A stretch of DNA of 16,910 nucleotides from Oscillospiraceae bacterium (GTDB taxonomy: Bacteria; Bacillota; Clostridia; Oscillospirales; Oscillospiraceae): positions 1-16,910 of the forward strand of contig JAKSQI010000013.1 of NCBI GenBank assembly GCA_024404215.1. Direction: 5' to 3'. Each line of letters starts with the position of its first letter. The stretch's first letter is position 1. The notes below the pieces were generated by a model, which had not been told where the DNA came from, did no database searches, and saw nothing but the letters and a program-made list of their open reading frames with translations. Of the stretch, positions 6,782-13,973 are shown piece by piece. Both the position numbers and the translations under genes were made by a program.

Positions 6782-8016
6782 TGCTCAAATGCGGCCTTTT
6801 GGGTGAGCAGCTGGGTCACAGCTACTCCCCCGCCATCCACGCGATGCTGGATGACTATGAATATCGGCTTTACGAGAAGACCCGTGAAGAGCTGCCGGAT
6901 TTTTTAAAGCACGGCGACTGGCAGGGTTTGAATGTAACCATCCCCTATAAAAAAGAGGTTATTCCCTTCTGTGATGAGCTGAGCCCCGCCTCGGCCCGCA
7001 CCGGCAGTGTGAACACGCTGGTGCGTCGACCGGACGGCAGTATTTACGGTGATACCACCGATGTCTACGGCTTTGAGCAGCTGGTTTTGACCAGCGGCAT
7101 CGCCGTTGCCAATCAAAAGGTACTGGTTCTGGGCAGCGGCGGCGCCTCCGCCGCCGTCTGCGATGCCCTGCTGACCCTAGGGGCTTGCCCGGTAGTAATC
7201 AGCCGCAGTGGCGAAAACAACTATGGCAACCTGAGCCGACATGCCGATGCTGCTGTGGTGGTTAACGCCACCCCTGTCGGTATGTACCCCCATAATGGGG
7301 AATCCCCCCTGGACCTATCTCTTTTCCCCAACCTGAAAGGGGTTCTGGATATTGTCTACAACCCTGCCCGCACCGCCCTGCTTCTGCAGGCTGAGGCCAT
7401 GGGCCTGCCCTGGGCCAACGGTCTCTACATGCTGGTGGCTCAGGCCAAGCGCAGCAGCGAGCAGTTCTCCGGTAAGAGCATTCCCGACAGCGAAATTGGC
7501 CGCATCACCGATGTGCTGTCCGCCCGCATGGAAAACATCGTGCTGGTGGGCATGCCTGGCTGCGGCAAACGCACCAGTGCCACCCTGCGGGGTGAAAAAA
7601 CCGGCCGAAAAGTTCTTGACTCAGATGTTGAAATCATCCAAAATAGAGCCAAGGATATCCCTCAAATTTTCGCCGAGGAGGGAGAATGCGCCTTCCGGGA
7701 TTATGAAAGTCTGGCCTTAAAAAAGCTGGGCAGCCTTTCCGGCATCATTCTGTCCACCGGCGGCGGCTCCGTCCTGCGGGAAGAGAATTACGCTTCTCTT
7801 CACCAAAATGGCCGCATTTTCTGGCTGACCCGAGATTTGAACACCCTGGACCGGGAGGGCCGGCCTCTGTCCCAAAATGCAGACCTGTCCGCTATGTTTG
7901 AAAAGAGAGAGCCCCGCTACCGCCGTTTTGCTGATTACAGCATTGACAACAACGGCAGCCCCGAGGAAACCGCCGATGCTATTCTAAAGGCAGCGGGCCA
8001 ATCCAAAGAATCCTAA
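6781..8016 (+). CDS. Shikimate dehydrogenase-shikimate kinase fusion protein
   Basis: A 411-residue fusion covering two consecutive steps. Residues 1-247 are an AroE-type dehydrogenase: GHSYSP (12-17) binds shikimate, NVTIPYK (51-57) ends in the likely catalytic Lys57, GDTTDVYG contains Asp94, VLGSGGAS (116-123) binds the dinucleotide, and NATPVGM (162-168) follows. From about 250 an AroK-type kinase begins: a P-loop GMPGCGKRT (257-265), DSD (280-282), the FRDYE Arg306, GGG (327-329), and GRPL with later Arg379. The P-loop has Arg264 where nearly all P-loop kinases have Ser/Thr. I chose the ATG at 6781 because the GAGGTGAT site (6770-6777) spaces it better than the adjoining ATG at 6778; both overlap the pheA stop. 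aroE and aroK name the two halves. Confidence 0.93.
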   Translation: MLKCGLLGEQLGHSYSPAIHAMLDDYEYRLYEKTREELPDFLKHGDWQGLNVTIPYKKEVIPFCDELSPASARTGSVNTLVRRPDGSIYGDTTDVYGFEQLVLTSGIAVANQKVLVLGSGGASAAVCDALLTLGACPVVISRSGENNYGNLSRHADAAVVVNATPVGMYPHNGESPLDLSLFPNLKGVLDIVYNPARTALLLQAEAMGLPWANGLYMLVAQAKRSSEQFSGKSIPDSEIGRITDVLSARMENIVLVGMPGCGKRTSATLRGEKTGRKVLDSDVEIIQNRAKDIPQIFAEEGECAFRDYESLALKKLGSLSGIILSTGGGSVLREENYASLHQNGRIFWLTRDLNTLDREGRPLSQNADLSAMFEKREPRYRRFADYSIDNNGSPEETADAILKAAGQSKES

Positions 8017-8033
8017 TAAGGAAGGTATGAGTC

Positions 8034-8471
8034 ATGAAGCTTCTGGTAATGAATGGTCCTAATATCAACATGCTGGGTATACGCGAGCCCGGAGTTTATG
8101 GAAGCCAAACCTATGCAGACCTGCTGGCCTTTATCCAAAAATCCGCCGATGAAGAAGGCGTTGAGGTCAGCTTCTTCCAATCCAATCACGAAGGTGCTTT
8201 GGTGGACGAAATTCAGGCAGCCTACGGCGTTTACGACGGCATTATTCTCAACCCTGCCGCTTATACCCATACCAGTGTTGCCATTTTGGATGCCTTGAAG
8301 GCTGTGGCCATTCCTACTGTTGAGGTTCACATCTCGGATGTGAAGCAACGGGAGGATTTTCGCCAAATTTCTTATGCCGGCAAGGCCTGTGTCAAAACCT
8401 ATATGGGTCTTGGCTTTGAAGGATATCGCCAGGCATTGCTCTTTTTAAAGCAATATCTGACTCAAAAGTAA
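8034..8471 (+). CDS. aroQ: 3-dehydroquinate dehydratase, type II
   Basis: Removes water from 3-dehydroquinate to give 3-dehydroshikimate, step three. The 145-residue length and the flavodoxin-like motifs are those of type II enzymes: NGPNINMLGIREPGVYG with the catalytic loop Tyr, SNHEGALVDEI, NPAAYTHTSVAILDAL, and EVHISDVKQREDFRQISY. The usual Asn before the REEFR block is Asp here (ISDVKQRE), a small departure. The gene starts 17 bases after the fusion gene with GGAAGG at 8020-8025 (spacer 8). It is the last enzyme needed to complete the pathway and the last shikimate gene in the operon. Confidence 0.94.
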   Translation: MKLLVMNGPNINMLGIREPGVYGSQTYADLLAFIQKSADEEGVEVSFFQSNHEGALVDEIQAAYGVYDGIILNPAAYTHTSVAILDALKAVAIPTVEVHISDVKQREDFRQISYAGKACVKTYMGLGFEGYRQALLFLKQYLTQK

Positions 8472-8507
8472 GGATAACCGAAATTCAAATAGAGTGAGGA
8501 GATTCAC

Positions 8508-10232
8508 ATGAAAGAATTAATGCTGGGCAACAAAGCTGTTGCCAGAGGTCTGTACGAAGCAGGATGCAAGGTTATTTCCAGCTATCCCGGCACTCCCAGC
8601 ACCGAAATCACAGAGGAAGCCGCCGCATATGATGAAATCTACTGTGAATGGGCTCCTAACGAGAAGGTTGCCCTTGAGGTTGCCCATGGTGCTTCTTTGG
8701 GCGGTGTTCGCGCTGCTTGTGCCATGAAGCATGTTGGCTTGAATGTTGCCGCAGACCCGTTGTTCTCCATTTCCTACCAAGGGCTGAATGCCGGACTGGT
8801 AATCTGTGTAGCGGACGACCCCGGTATGCACTCTTCCCAAAACGAGCAGGATTCCCGTCACTATGCCATAGCCGCCAAGGTTCCTATGCTGGAGCCGGCA
8901 GACTCCGCAGAAGCCCTATCCTTTGCCAAGAAAGCCTTTGAACTATCAGAGCAATACAGCACCCCTGTCTTTTTGAAAATGTGCACCCGAGTGGCTCATT
9001 CACAGAGCGTGGTTGAAACCGCACCCCGGGCTGAAGTGCCTCAGGTTCCTTATGTAAAGGACCCCACCAAGGTCATGATGACTGCCAACAGCCGCAATGC
9101 CCATGTCCGAGTTGAAAAACGGACCCGGGATTTGATTGAATGGGCAGAAACCTGCGACCTAAACCGGGTTGAGATGGGCAGCACCGAGCTGGGCATCATT
9201 ACAGACTCCACCAGCTACCAATATGCCCGCGAGGTATTTGGAGATAATGCCAGCTATCTGAAAATCGGTATGGTCTACCCTCTTCCCGAAAAGCTTTTCA
9301 CTGATTTCGCTTCAAAGGTGAGCCGCGTCGTCGTACTGGAAGAGCTGGATCCTATTCTGGAAAACCATTGTAAGATGCTTGGCATCCCTGTATCCGGCAA
9401 GGATATCTTCCCCATTTGCGGGGAATTCTCACAGAATTTGGTTCGTTCCTGTATGGGTATGGAACAGCCCGAAACCCGCCATATTGAGGATGTCATCCCG
9501 GTCCGCCCCCCGGTTATGTGCGCCGGCTGCCCCCACCGCGGTGTCTTCTACACCCTAAAGCAGCATAACTGCATGGTATATGGTGATATTGGCTGCTATA
9601 CCTTGGGCGCTTTGGCCCCTCTTAACAGTATGGACCTAAACGTTTGCATGGGTGCCTCCTGCTCCGGTCTCCATGGCTTCAATAAAGCCATGGGCAAAGA
9701 AGGCGAGCAGCACAGCGTCGGCGTTATCGGTGACTCTACCTTTATCCACTCCGGCATCACCGGCATTACGGATATCGCCTATAACATGAGCAATTCCACC
9801 ATTCTTATTTTGGATAACTCCATTACCGGTATGACCGGTCACCAGCAAAATCCCACAACCGGCAAAAACCTGCGGGGCGATCCGGCCGGCAAGGTTGATT
9901 TGGAAGCACTTTGTCGGGCCATCGGTTTTAATCGTGTCCGGGTGGTTGACCCCTATGACCTTGCCGCGGTAGATACAGCTGTCACCGAAGAGCTGGCTGC
10001 CGAAGAGCCTTCCATTATTATTTCTCGCCGTCCCTGCGTCATGATTAAGGGTACCGTTCACAAGCCTGCGCTGAAAGTGGATGAGAGTAAATGCGTTGGC
10101 TGCAAATCCTGCATGAAGATTGGCTGCCCGGCCATTTCTGTACGGGATAAGAAGGCGCGAATTGATACGACCCAGTGCATTGGATGCAAGGTTTGTACGC
10201 AGATGTGCAAATTTGACGCACTGTCAGAATAA
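8508..10232 (+). CDS. iorA: Indolepyruvate:ferredoxin oxidoreductase, alpha subunit
   Basis: Thiamine-diphosphate and iron-sulfur enzyme that interconverts arylpyruvates plus CoA with arylacetyl-CoA, CO2 and reduced ferredoxin. The 574-residue protein has the N-terminal pyrimidine-binding half (SSYPGTPSTEI, EWAPNEKVALEVAHGAS), the CAGCPHRG motif, and a diphosphate-binding half with GDIGC (359-363) and GDS (408-410) followed by DN (437-438). The C terminus carries two cysteine clusters: C529, C532, C535, C540 and C557, C560, C563, C567, fitting two 4Fe-4S clusters. A GAGGAG site (8496-8501, spacer 6) sets the start. The 36-base gap from aroQ shows no terminator or promoter, so co-transcription with the aromatic operon is likely. 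Confidence 0.95.
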   Translation: MKELMLGNKAVARGLYEAGCKVISSYPGTPSTEITEEAAAYDEIYCEWAPNEKVALEVAHGASLGGVRAACAMKHVGLNVAADPLFSISYQGLNAGLVICVADDPGMHSSQNEQDSRHYAIAAKVPMLEPADSAEALSFAKKAFELSEQYSTPVFLKMCTRVAHSQSVVETAPRAEVPQVPYVKDPTKVMMTANSRNAHVRVEKRTRDLIEWAETCDLNRVEMGSTELGIITDSTSYQYAREVFGDNASYLKIGMVYPLPEKLFTDFASKVSRVVVLEELDPILENHCKMLGIPVSGKDIFPICGEFSQNLVRSCMGMEQPETRHIEDVIPVRPPVMCAGCPHRGVFYTLKQHNCMVYGDIGCYTLGALAPLNSMDLNVCMGASCSGLHGFNKAMGKEGEQHSVGVIGDSTFIHSGITGITDIAYNMSNSTILILDNSITGMTGHQQNPTTGKNLRGDPAGKVDLEALCRAIGFNRVRVVDPYDLAAVDTAVTEELAAEEPSIIISRRPCVMIKGTVHKPALKVDESKCVGCKSCMKIGCPAISVRDKKARIDTTQCIGCKVCTQMCKFDALSE

Positions 10233-10245
10233 GGAGGTTGCAGAC

Positions 10246-10821
10246 ATGTCAGTAAAGAATATTATGATTGTCGGCGTCGGCGGCCAGGGCTCCCTGCTGG
10301 CCAGTAAGCTGTTGGGTCACATTCTGCTGCAGCAGGGCTATGATGTAAAGGTATCCGAAGTGCATGGCATGAGCCAACGAGGCGGCAGCGTGGTTACCTA
10401 TGTCCGCTTCGGGGACAAGGTGTACTCCCCTGTTATTGACAAGGGGGAAGCAGATTTTATCATTTCCTTTGAACAGCTTGAAGCCGCCCGCTATCTGGAG
10501 TATTTGAAGCCTACCGGCCGTATTGTAACGAATACACAGAAAATAGAGCCCATGCCCGTTATTATCGGTGCCGCCGATTACCCTGAAAACCTGATTACGA
10601 AGATGGAAGCTACCGGTATTTCTGTTGATGCCATGGATTGCCTGACCCTTGCACAGGAGGCCGGCTCATCAAAGGCTGTAAACATCGTCCTCATGGGCCG
10701 CCTGTCCAAGTATTTTGATTTTACTGTCGCCCAGTGGGAGCAGGCCATTCGTGATTTGGTTCCCGAGAAGTTTATTGAGCTGAATCTAAAGGCCTTTGCT
10801 TTGGGCCGCGGCGAAAGCTGA
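10246..10821 (+). CDS. iorB: Indolepyruvate:ferredoxin oxidoreductase, beta subunit
   Basis: Small subunit of the arylpyruvate:ferredoxin oxidoreductase, a member of the 2-oxoacid oxidoreductase gamma/gamma-alpha family. The 191-residue protein begins with IMIVGVGGQGSLLASKLLG, whose GVGGQG (10-15) is the family signature, followed by SEVHGMSQRGGSVVTYVRFG. The frame is open further upstream, but the ATG at 10246 is preceded by GGAGG (10233-10237, spacer 8), overlapping the iorA stop region, and gives the normal family length. It lies 13 bases after iorA and is surely co-translated with it. Confidence 0.95.
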   Translation: MSVKNIMIVGVGGQGSLLASKLLGHILLQQGYDVKVSEVHGMSQRGGSVVTYVRFGDKVYSPVIDKGEADFIISFEQLEAARYLEYLKPTGRIVTNTQKIEPMPVIIGAADYPENLITKMEATGISVDAMDCLTLAQEAGSSKAVNIVLMGRLSKYFDFTVAQWEQAIRDLVPEKFIELNLKAFALGRGES

Positions 10822-10874
10822 CAGGAAAGAAAGAGGTTTTCACACAGCTCACAGTAAAAAACCCGTGAAAACAC

Positions 10875-10903
10875 TTGACGCAGTTCAGCATTTGATTAAT
10901 AAT
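10875..10903 (+). promoter_or_regulatory. Promoter of the ABC importer
   Basis: TTGACG (10875-10880) and AATAAT (10898-10903) stand 17 bases apart and each matches the vegetative consensus at five of six positions. Transcription would start near 10910, leaving a leader of about 105 bases that can form a small hairpin, TTCTGT (10917-10922) with ACAGAA (10928-10933). I see no T-box signature and no short Trp- or Tyr-rich frame in this leader, so regulation, if any, is by unseen means. Confidence 0.65.
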
Positions 10904-11014
10904 AAAGAACTGTGATTTCTGTTTTGGACAGAAGGATAAAGCAAAAGCAATTCCCGCCGGGTCACATTGTGCCTCGGTTGGTTTGCAAATATATATCATT
11001 AAAGGAGAAAAATG

Positions 11015-12094
11015 ATGAAGAAGATTCTTGCTGTTCTTCTTGCTGTCATGATGGTTGCCGGTCTGTGCGCCTGCGGTTCTGCACCTGCTAAGGAAGACCC
11101 CGCTGCTACTCCCTCCGACGAAACCCCTCCCGCAGCAGAAGAAACCACCCCCGAGGCAGAAGAGCCTGCCGAGCCCGCCACCACTGAAGAGCCTGTCAGC
11201 GAAGAGGCTGAGGTTCGCTCCTACAAAATCGGTATCTGCCAGCTGGTTCAGCACCCCGCTTTGGATGCCGCCACTCAGGGCTTCATGGATGCTCTGAACG
11301 AAAAGCTGGGCGAAGGCGTTTGCACCTTTGATAATCAGGACGCTTCCGGCGATTCTGCCAACTGCTCCATCATCGTTAACGGCTTTGTTTCCGATGATGT
11401 TGATCTGATTATGGCCAATGCCACCGCTCCCCTGCAGGCAGCTGCTTCCGCTACCAGCACTATCCCCGTACTGGGCACCTCTGTTACCGACTATGCTACC
11501 GCTCTGGACATTGCTGACTGGAACGGCGTATGCGGCGGCAACATTTCCGGCGCTTCCGATCTGGCTCCTTTGGACCAGCAGGCTGCCATGATTAAGGAAC
11601 TCTTCCCCGATGCCAAGACTGTTGGTCTGCTTTACTGCTCTGCTGAGGCTAACTCTGTATATCAGTGCACCGTTATTGAAGGTTACCTGAAGGAAATGGG
11701 CTACGATGTTCAGTGGTTCGCCTTCACGGATACCAACGATGTTGCTTCTGTTACTCAGGACGCTTGCGATAAGGTTGAGGTCATTTACATCCCCACCGAT
11801 AACACCGCTGCTTCCAACACCGAAGCCATTGCTAATGTTGTTCTCGCTGCCGGTATCCCCGTTGTTGCCGGTGAAGAGGGCATTTGCAAGGGCTGCGGCG
11901 TTGCCACCCTTTCCATCAGCTACTATGACCTGGGCTATGCCACCGGTGAAATGGCCGCTGAGGTTCTGATGGGCGCTGACATCTCCACCATGGCTGTCCG
12001 CACGGCTGCCAACGTAACCAAGGAGTACAACGCAGCAAACTGTGAAGCACTGAATATTACTATCCCTGAAGACTATACCGCTATCGCTGAGTAA
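11015..12094 (+). CDS. ABC importer substrate-binding lipoprotein (TrpX / ABC_sub_bind family)
   Basis: Extracellular binding component of an ABC importer, anchored to the membrane by a lipid. The 359-residue precursor has a signal peptide starting MKKILAVLLAVMMVAG and a lipobox LCAC, with lipidated Cys20. An acidic Pro/Glu/Thr-rich tether (about 22-66) follows, then a periplasmic-binding domain beginning YKIGICQLVQHPALDAATQGF, which is characteristic of the family containing TrpX of streptococci. Members of this family bind tryptophan, tyrosine or unrelated ligands. The aromatic neighbours favour an aromatic compound here. AAAGGAG (11001-11007) spaces the ATG at 11015 by 7 bases; an adjoining ATG at 11012 would add one Met. 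Confidence 0.88.
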   Translation: MKKILAVLLAVMMVAGLCACGSAPAKEDPAATPSDETPPAAEETTPEAEEPAEPATTEEPVSEEAEVRSYKIGICQLVQHPALDAATQGFMDALNEKLGEGVCTFDNQDASGDSANCSIIVNGFVSDDVDLIMANATAPLQAAASATSTIPVLGTSVTDYATALDIADWNGVCGGNISGASDLAPLDQQAAMIKELFPDAKTVGLLYCSAEANSVYQCTVIEGYLKEMGYDVQWFAFTDTNDVASVTQDACDKVEVIYIPTDNTAASNTEAIANVVLAAGIPVVAGEEGICKGCGVATLSISYYDLGYATGEMAAEVLMGADISTMAVRTAANVTKEYNAANCEALNITIPEDYTAIAE

Positions 12095-12111
12095 AACACG
12101 CAATCTTTTAC

Positions 12112-12145
12112 CCTGGGCAGAGTATGACACTCTGCCCGGGTTTCC
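12112..12145 (+). terminator. Hairpin terminator between binding-protein and permease genes
   Basis: A twelve-pair stem joins 12112-12123 with 12129-12140 (one G-U) around a five-base loop, followed by a T-rich but interrupted tract beginning TTTCCTTG. It sits 17 bases after the binding-protein stop and 41 bases before the permease start. Such partial terminators commonly make the binding protein more abundant than the membrane parts. It could also protect the 3' end of the upstream message. Confidence 0.8.
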
Positions 12146-12181
12146 TTGTCTTTTCCCATTCCATCTATTGGAGGAAACCAC

Positions 12182-13135
12182 ATGAGTTTTATAACCTCTC
12201 TCCTGAACGCTATGCCGGGTGCCTTGGCCCAGGGTCTGATCTGGGGTATTATGGCAATCGGTGTTTATATTACCTATCGAATTTTGGACGTCGCTGACCT
12301 GACGGTTGACGGCTCTCTTTGTACCGGCGGTGCCGTCTGTGTTATTATGACTCTGAACGGCGTCCCCATTGGCATTGCTATTCTTTGTGCTTTTATCGCA
12401 GGTCTTCTTGCTGGTCTGGTTACCGGTGTTTTGCACACCGCCTGCGGCATTCCGGCCATTTTGGCAGGAATTCTCACTCAGCTTGCGCTCTATTCCATTA
12501 ACCTGCATATTATGGGCTTTGGGACGGATAACGGCAGCAAAGCAAACCTGCCCATCAGCGTGGATAAATACCATCTGCTGGTTTCTGCCCGTTTTGTCCG
12601 CGAGCTGAGCCTTCGCAATCCTCTGATAATTTTGATTCTATTCATTGCGGTACTGATTATCTTGACCTATTGCTTTTTCGGCACCGAACTGGGCTGTGCC
12701 TTACGCGCCACCGGCGCCAATGGCAACATGGCCCGGGCCCAGGGCATTAACACCAACTTTACCAAGGTACTGGGCCTGATGCTGTCCAACGGACTGGTTG
12801 CCCTGTCCGGCGCCTTGCTGAGCCAGTATCAAGGCTTTTCTGACATTAACATGGGCCGAGGCGCCATCGTAATCGGTCTGGCTGCTGTAATTATTGGCGA
12901 GGTCATTTTCTCCAAAATTTTCCGCAATTTTGCGCTGAAGCTTCTGGCTTCTGTTTTCGGCGCAGTGATTTATTATATCGTTATCCAGTTCGTCCTTAAG
13001 CTGGGCCTGTCCACCGACGACCTGAAGCTGTTGACCGCTGTCGTAGTTGCCCTTTTCCTGGCTATTCCCTATTTCAAGGGTCAATTGAGTGTGGGCCGTG
13101 TTAAGGCAAAGAAGGGAGCGGACGAAAATGCTTGA
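12182..13135 (+). CDS. ABC importer permease (branched-chain-type membrane protein)
   Basis: Membrane component of the importer. The 317-residue protein is strongly hydrophobic with about eight or more predicted membrane segments, for example around WGIMAIGVYITYRIL, VPIGIAILCAFIAGLLAGLV and PLIILILFIAVLIILTY. The motif LDVADLTVDGSLCTGGAV near the N terminus and CALRATGANGNMARAQGINT in a cytoplasmic loop are typical of the BPD_transp_2 permeases that partner ABC_sub_bind proteins; the loop probably contacts the ATPase. I chose the ATG at 12182 because GGAGG (12170-12174) lies 7 bases before it. The gene end overlaps the ATPase start by eight bases. Confidence 0.9.
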   Translation: MSFITSLLNAMPGALAQGLIWGIMAIGVYITYRILDVADLTVDGSLCTGGAVCVIMTLNGVPIGIAILCAFIAGLLAGLVTGVLHTACGIPAILAGILTQLALYSINLHIMGFGTDNGSKANLPISVDKYHLLVSARFVRELSLRNPLIILILFIAVLIILTYCFFGTELGCALRATGANGNMARAQGINTNFTKVLGLMLSNGLVALSGALLSQYQGFSDINMGRGAIVIGLAAVIIGEVIFSKIFRNFALKLLASVFGAVIYYIVIQFVLKLGLSTDDLKLLTAVVVALFLAIPYFKGQLSVGRVKAKKGADENA

Positions 13136-13922
13136 AATCCAGAACGTAACCAAAGTGTTTAACGCCGGCACAATCAATGCCAAAACTGCCTTGGACGGCT
13201 TAAATCTTAAACTTAACGATGGTGACTTTGTTACCGTTATCGGCGGAAACGGTGCCGGTAAATCCACCATGCTGAATGCCATCGCCGGTGTTTTCCGCGT
13301 AGATACCGGTTCCATCTCTATTGATGGTAAAGACATTACTGCCCTTCCGGAATACAAGCGTGCCGCATTTTTGGGCCGCGTCTTCCAGGATCCCATGATG
13401 GGTACCGCTCCCACCATGGAAATTGAAGAAAACCTGGCCTTAGCTCTTCGCCGGGGCGAACCCCGTGGCTTCCGCTGGGGTATCAGCAAAAAAGAGCGGG
13501 AGCTTTATCGTGAACAGCTGAGAACACTGGATTTAGGCTTGGAAAGCCGTATGAACAGCAGAGTAGGCCTGTTGTCCGGCGGCCAGCGTCAGGCCTTGAC
13601 CCTGCTGATGGCAGCCTTAAAAAAACCCAAGCTGCTTCTGCTGGATGAGCACACAGCCGCTCTAGACCCCAAAACCGCCGCCAAGGTTCTGGAGCTCAGC
13701 GATAAAATCGTCAATGAAAACCATCTGACAACCTTGATGATTACCCACAACATGCGGGATGCTATTGCTCACGGCAACCGTTTGATTATGATGAGCGCCG
13801 GCCGCGTTGTTCTGGATATTGCCGGAGAGGAAAAGAAACGCCTCACCGTTAACGATCTGCTGGCCAAGTTCAGTGTCGCCAGCGGAACAGAAGAAGCCAG
13901 CGACAAGCTGCTGCTCGGCTGA
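13128..13922 (+). CDS. ABC importer ATP-binding protein
   Basis: Cytoplasmic ATPase of the importer. In 264 residues it shows Walker A GGNGAGKST (39-47), the Q-loop in RVFQDP, the signature LSGGQRQ (149-155), Walker B LLLLDE ending in Asp173-Glu174, a D-loop AALDP and the switch His207 in MITHNM. The start at 13128 is chosen because it overlaps the permease stop by eight bases, has GGGAG at 13114-13118 (spacer 9) and gives the usual family length; the open frame extends 13 codons further upstream without an evident site. It is the last gene of the transporter unit, which ends in a strong terminator. Confidence 0.93.
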   Translation: MLEIQNVTKVFNAGTINAKTALDGLNLKLNDGDFVTVIGGNGAGKSTMLNAIAGVFRVDTGSISIDGKDITALPEYKRAAFLGRVFQDPMMGTAPTMEIEENLALALRRGEPRGFRWGISKKERELYREQLRTLDLGLESRMNSRVGLLSGGQRQALTLLMAALKKPKLLLLDEHTAALDPKTAAKVLELSDKIVNENHLTTLMITHNMRDAIAHGNRLIMMSAGRVVLDIAGEEKKRLTVNDLLAKFSVASGTEEASDKLLLG

Positions 13923-13926
13923 TTAT

Positions 13927-13970
13927 AAAAACGCACATGTGCTTCGCAAAAGAAACACATGTGCGTTTTT
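13927..13970 (+). terminator. Bidirectional terminator between convergent genes
   Basis: A perfect fifteen-pair stem joins 13927-13941 with 13956-13970 around a 14-base loop. The arms begin with AAAA and end with TTTTT, so on either strand the stem runs into a U tract. It closes the ABC importer transcript on the plus strand and lies only three bases beyond the stop codon of the convergent methyltransferase gene, serving both. Confidence 0.9.
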
Positions 13971-13973
13971 CGT

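Noticed and set aside
7561..7580. A frameshift or assembly error creating the GKRT P-loop
   Set aside because: The reading frame continues correctly on both sides with all later kinase motifs in place, so at most a point substitution is involved.
10837..10871. Inverted repeat TTTTCAC/GTGAAAA after iorB as an operon terminator
   Set aside because: Only seven pairs around a 21-base loop and no following T tract; too weak to call, so the end of the iorAB transcript remains undefined.
10772..12574. A 600-codon open frame on the minus strand
   Set aside because: It lies antisense to iorB, the binding-protein and the permease genes, gives a low-complexity Gly/Asn/Ser-rich product, and has no ribosome binding site; codon bias of the real genes explains it.
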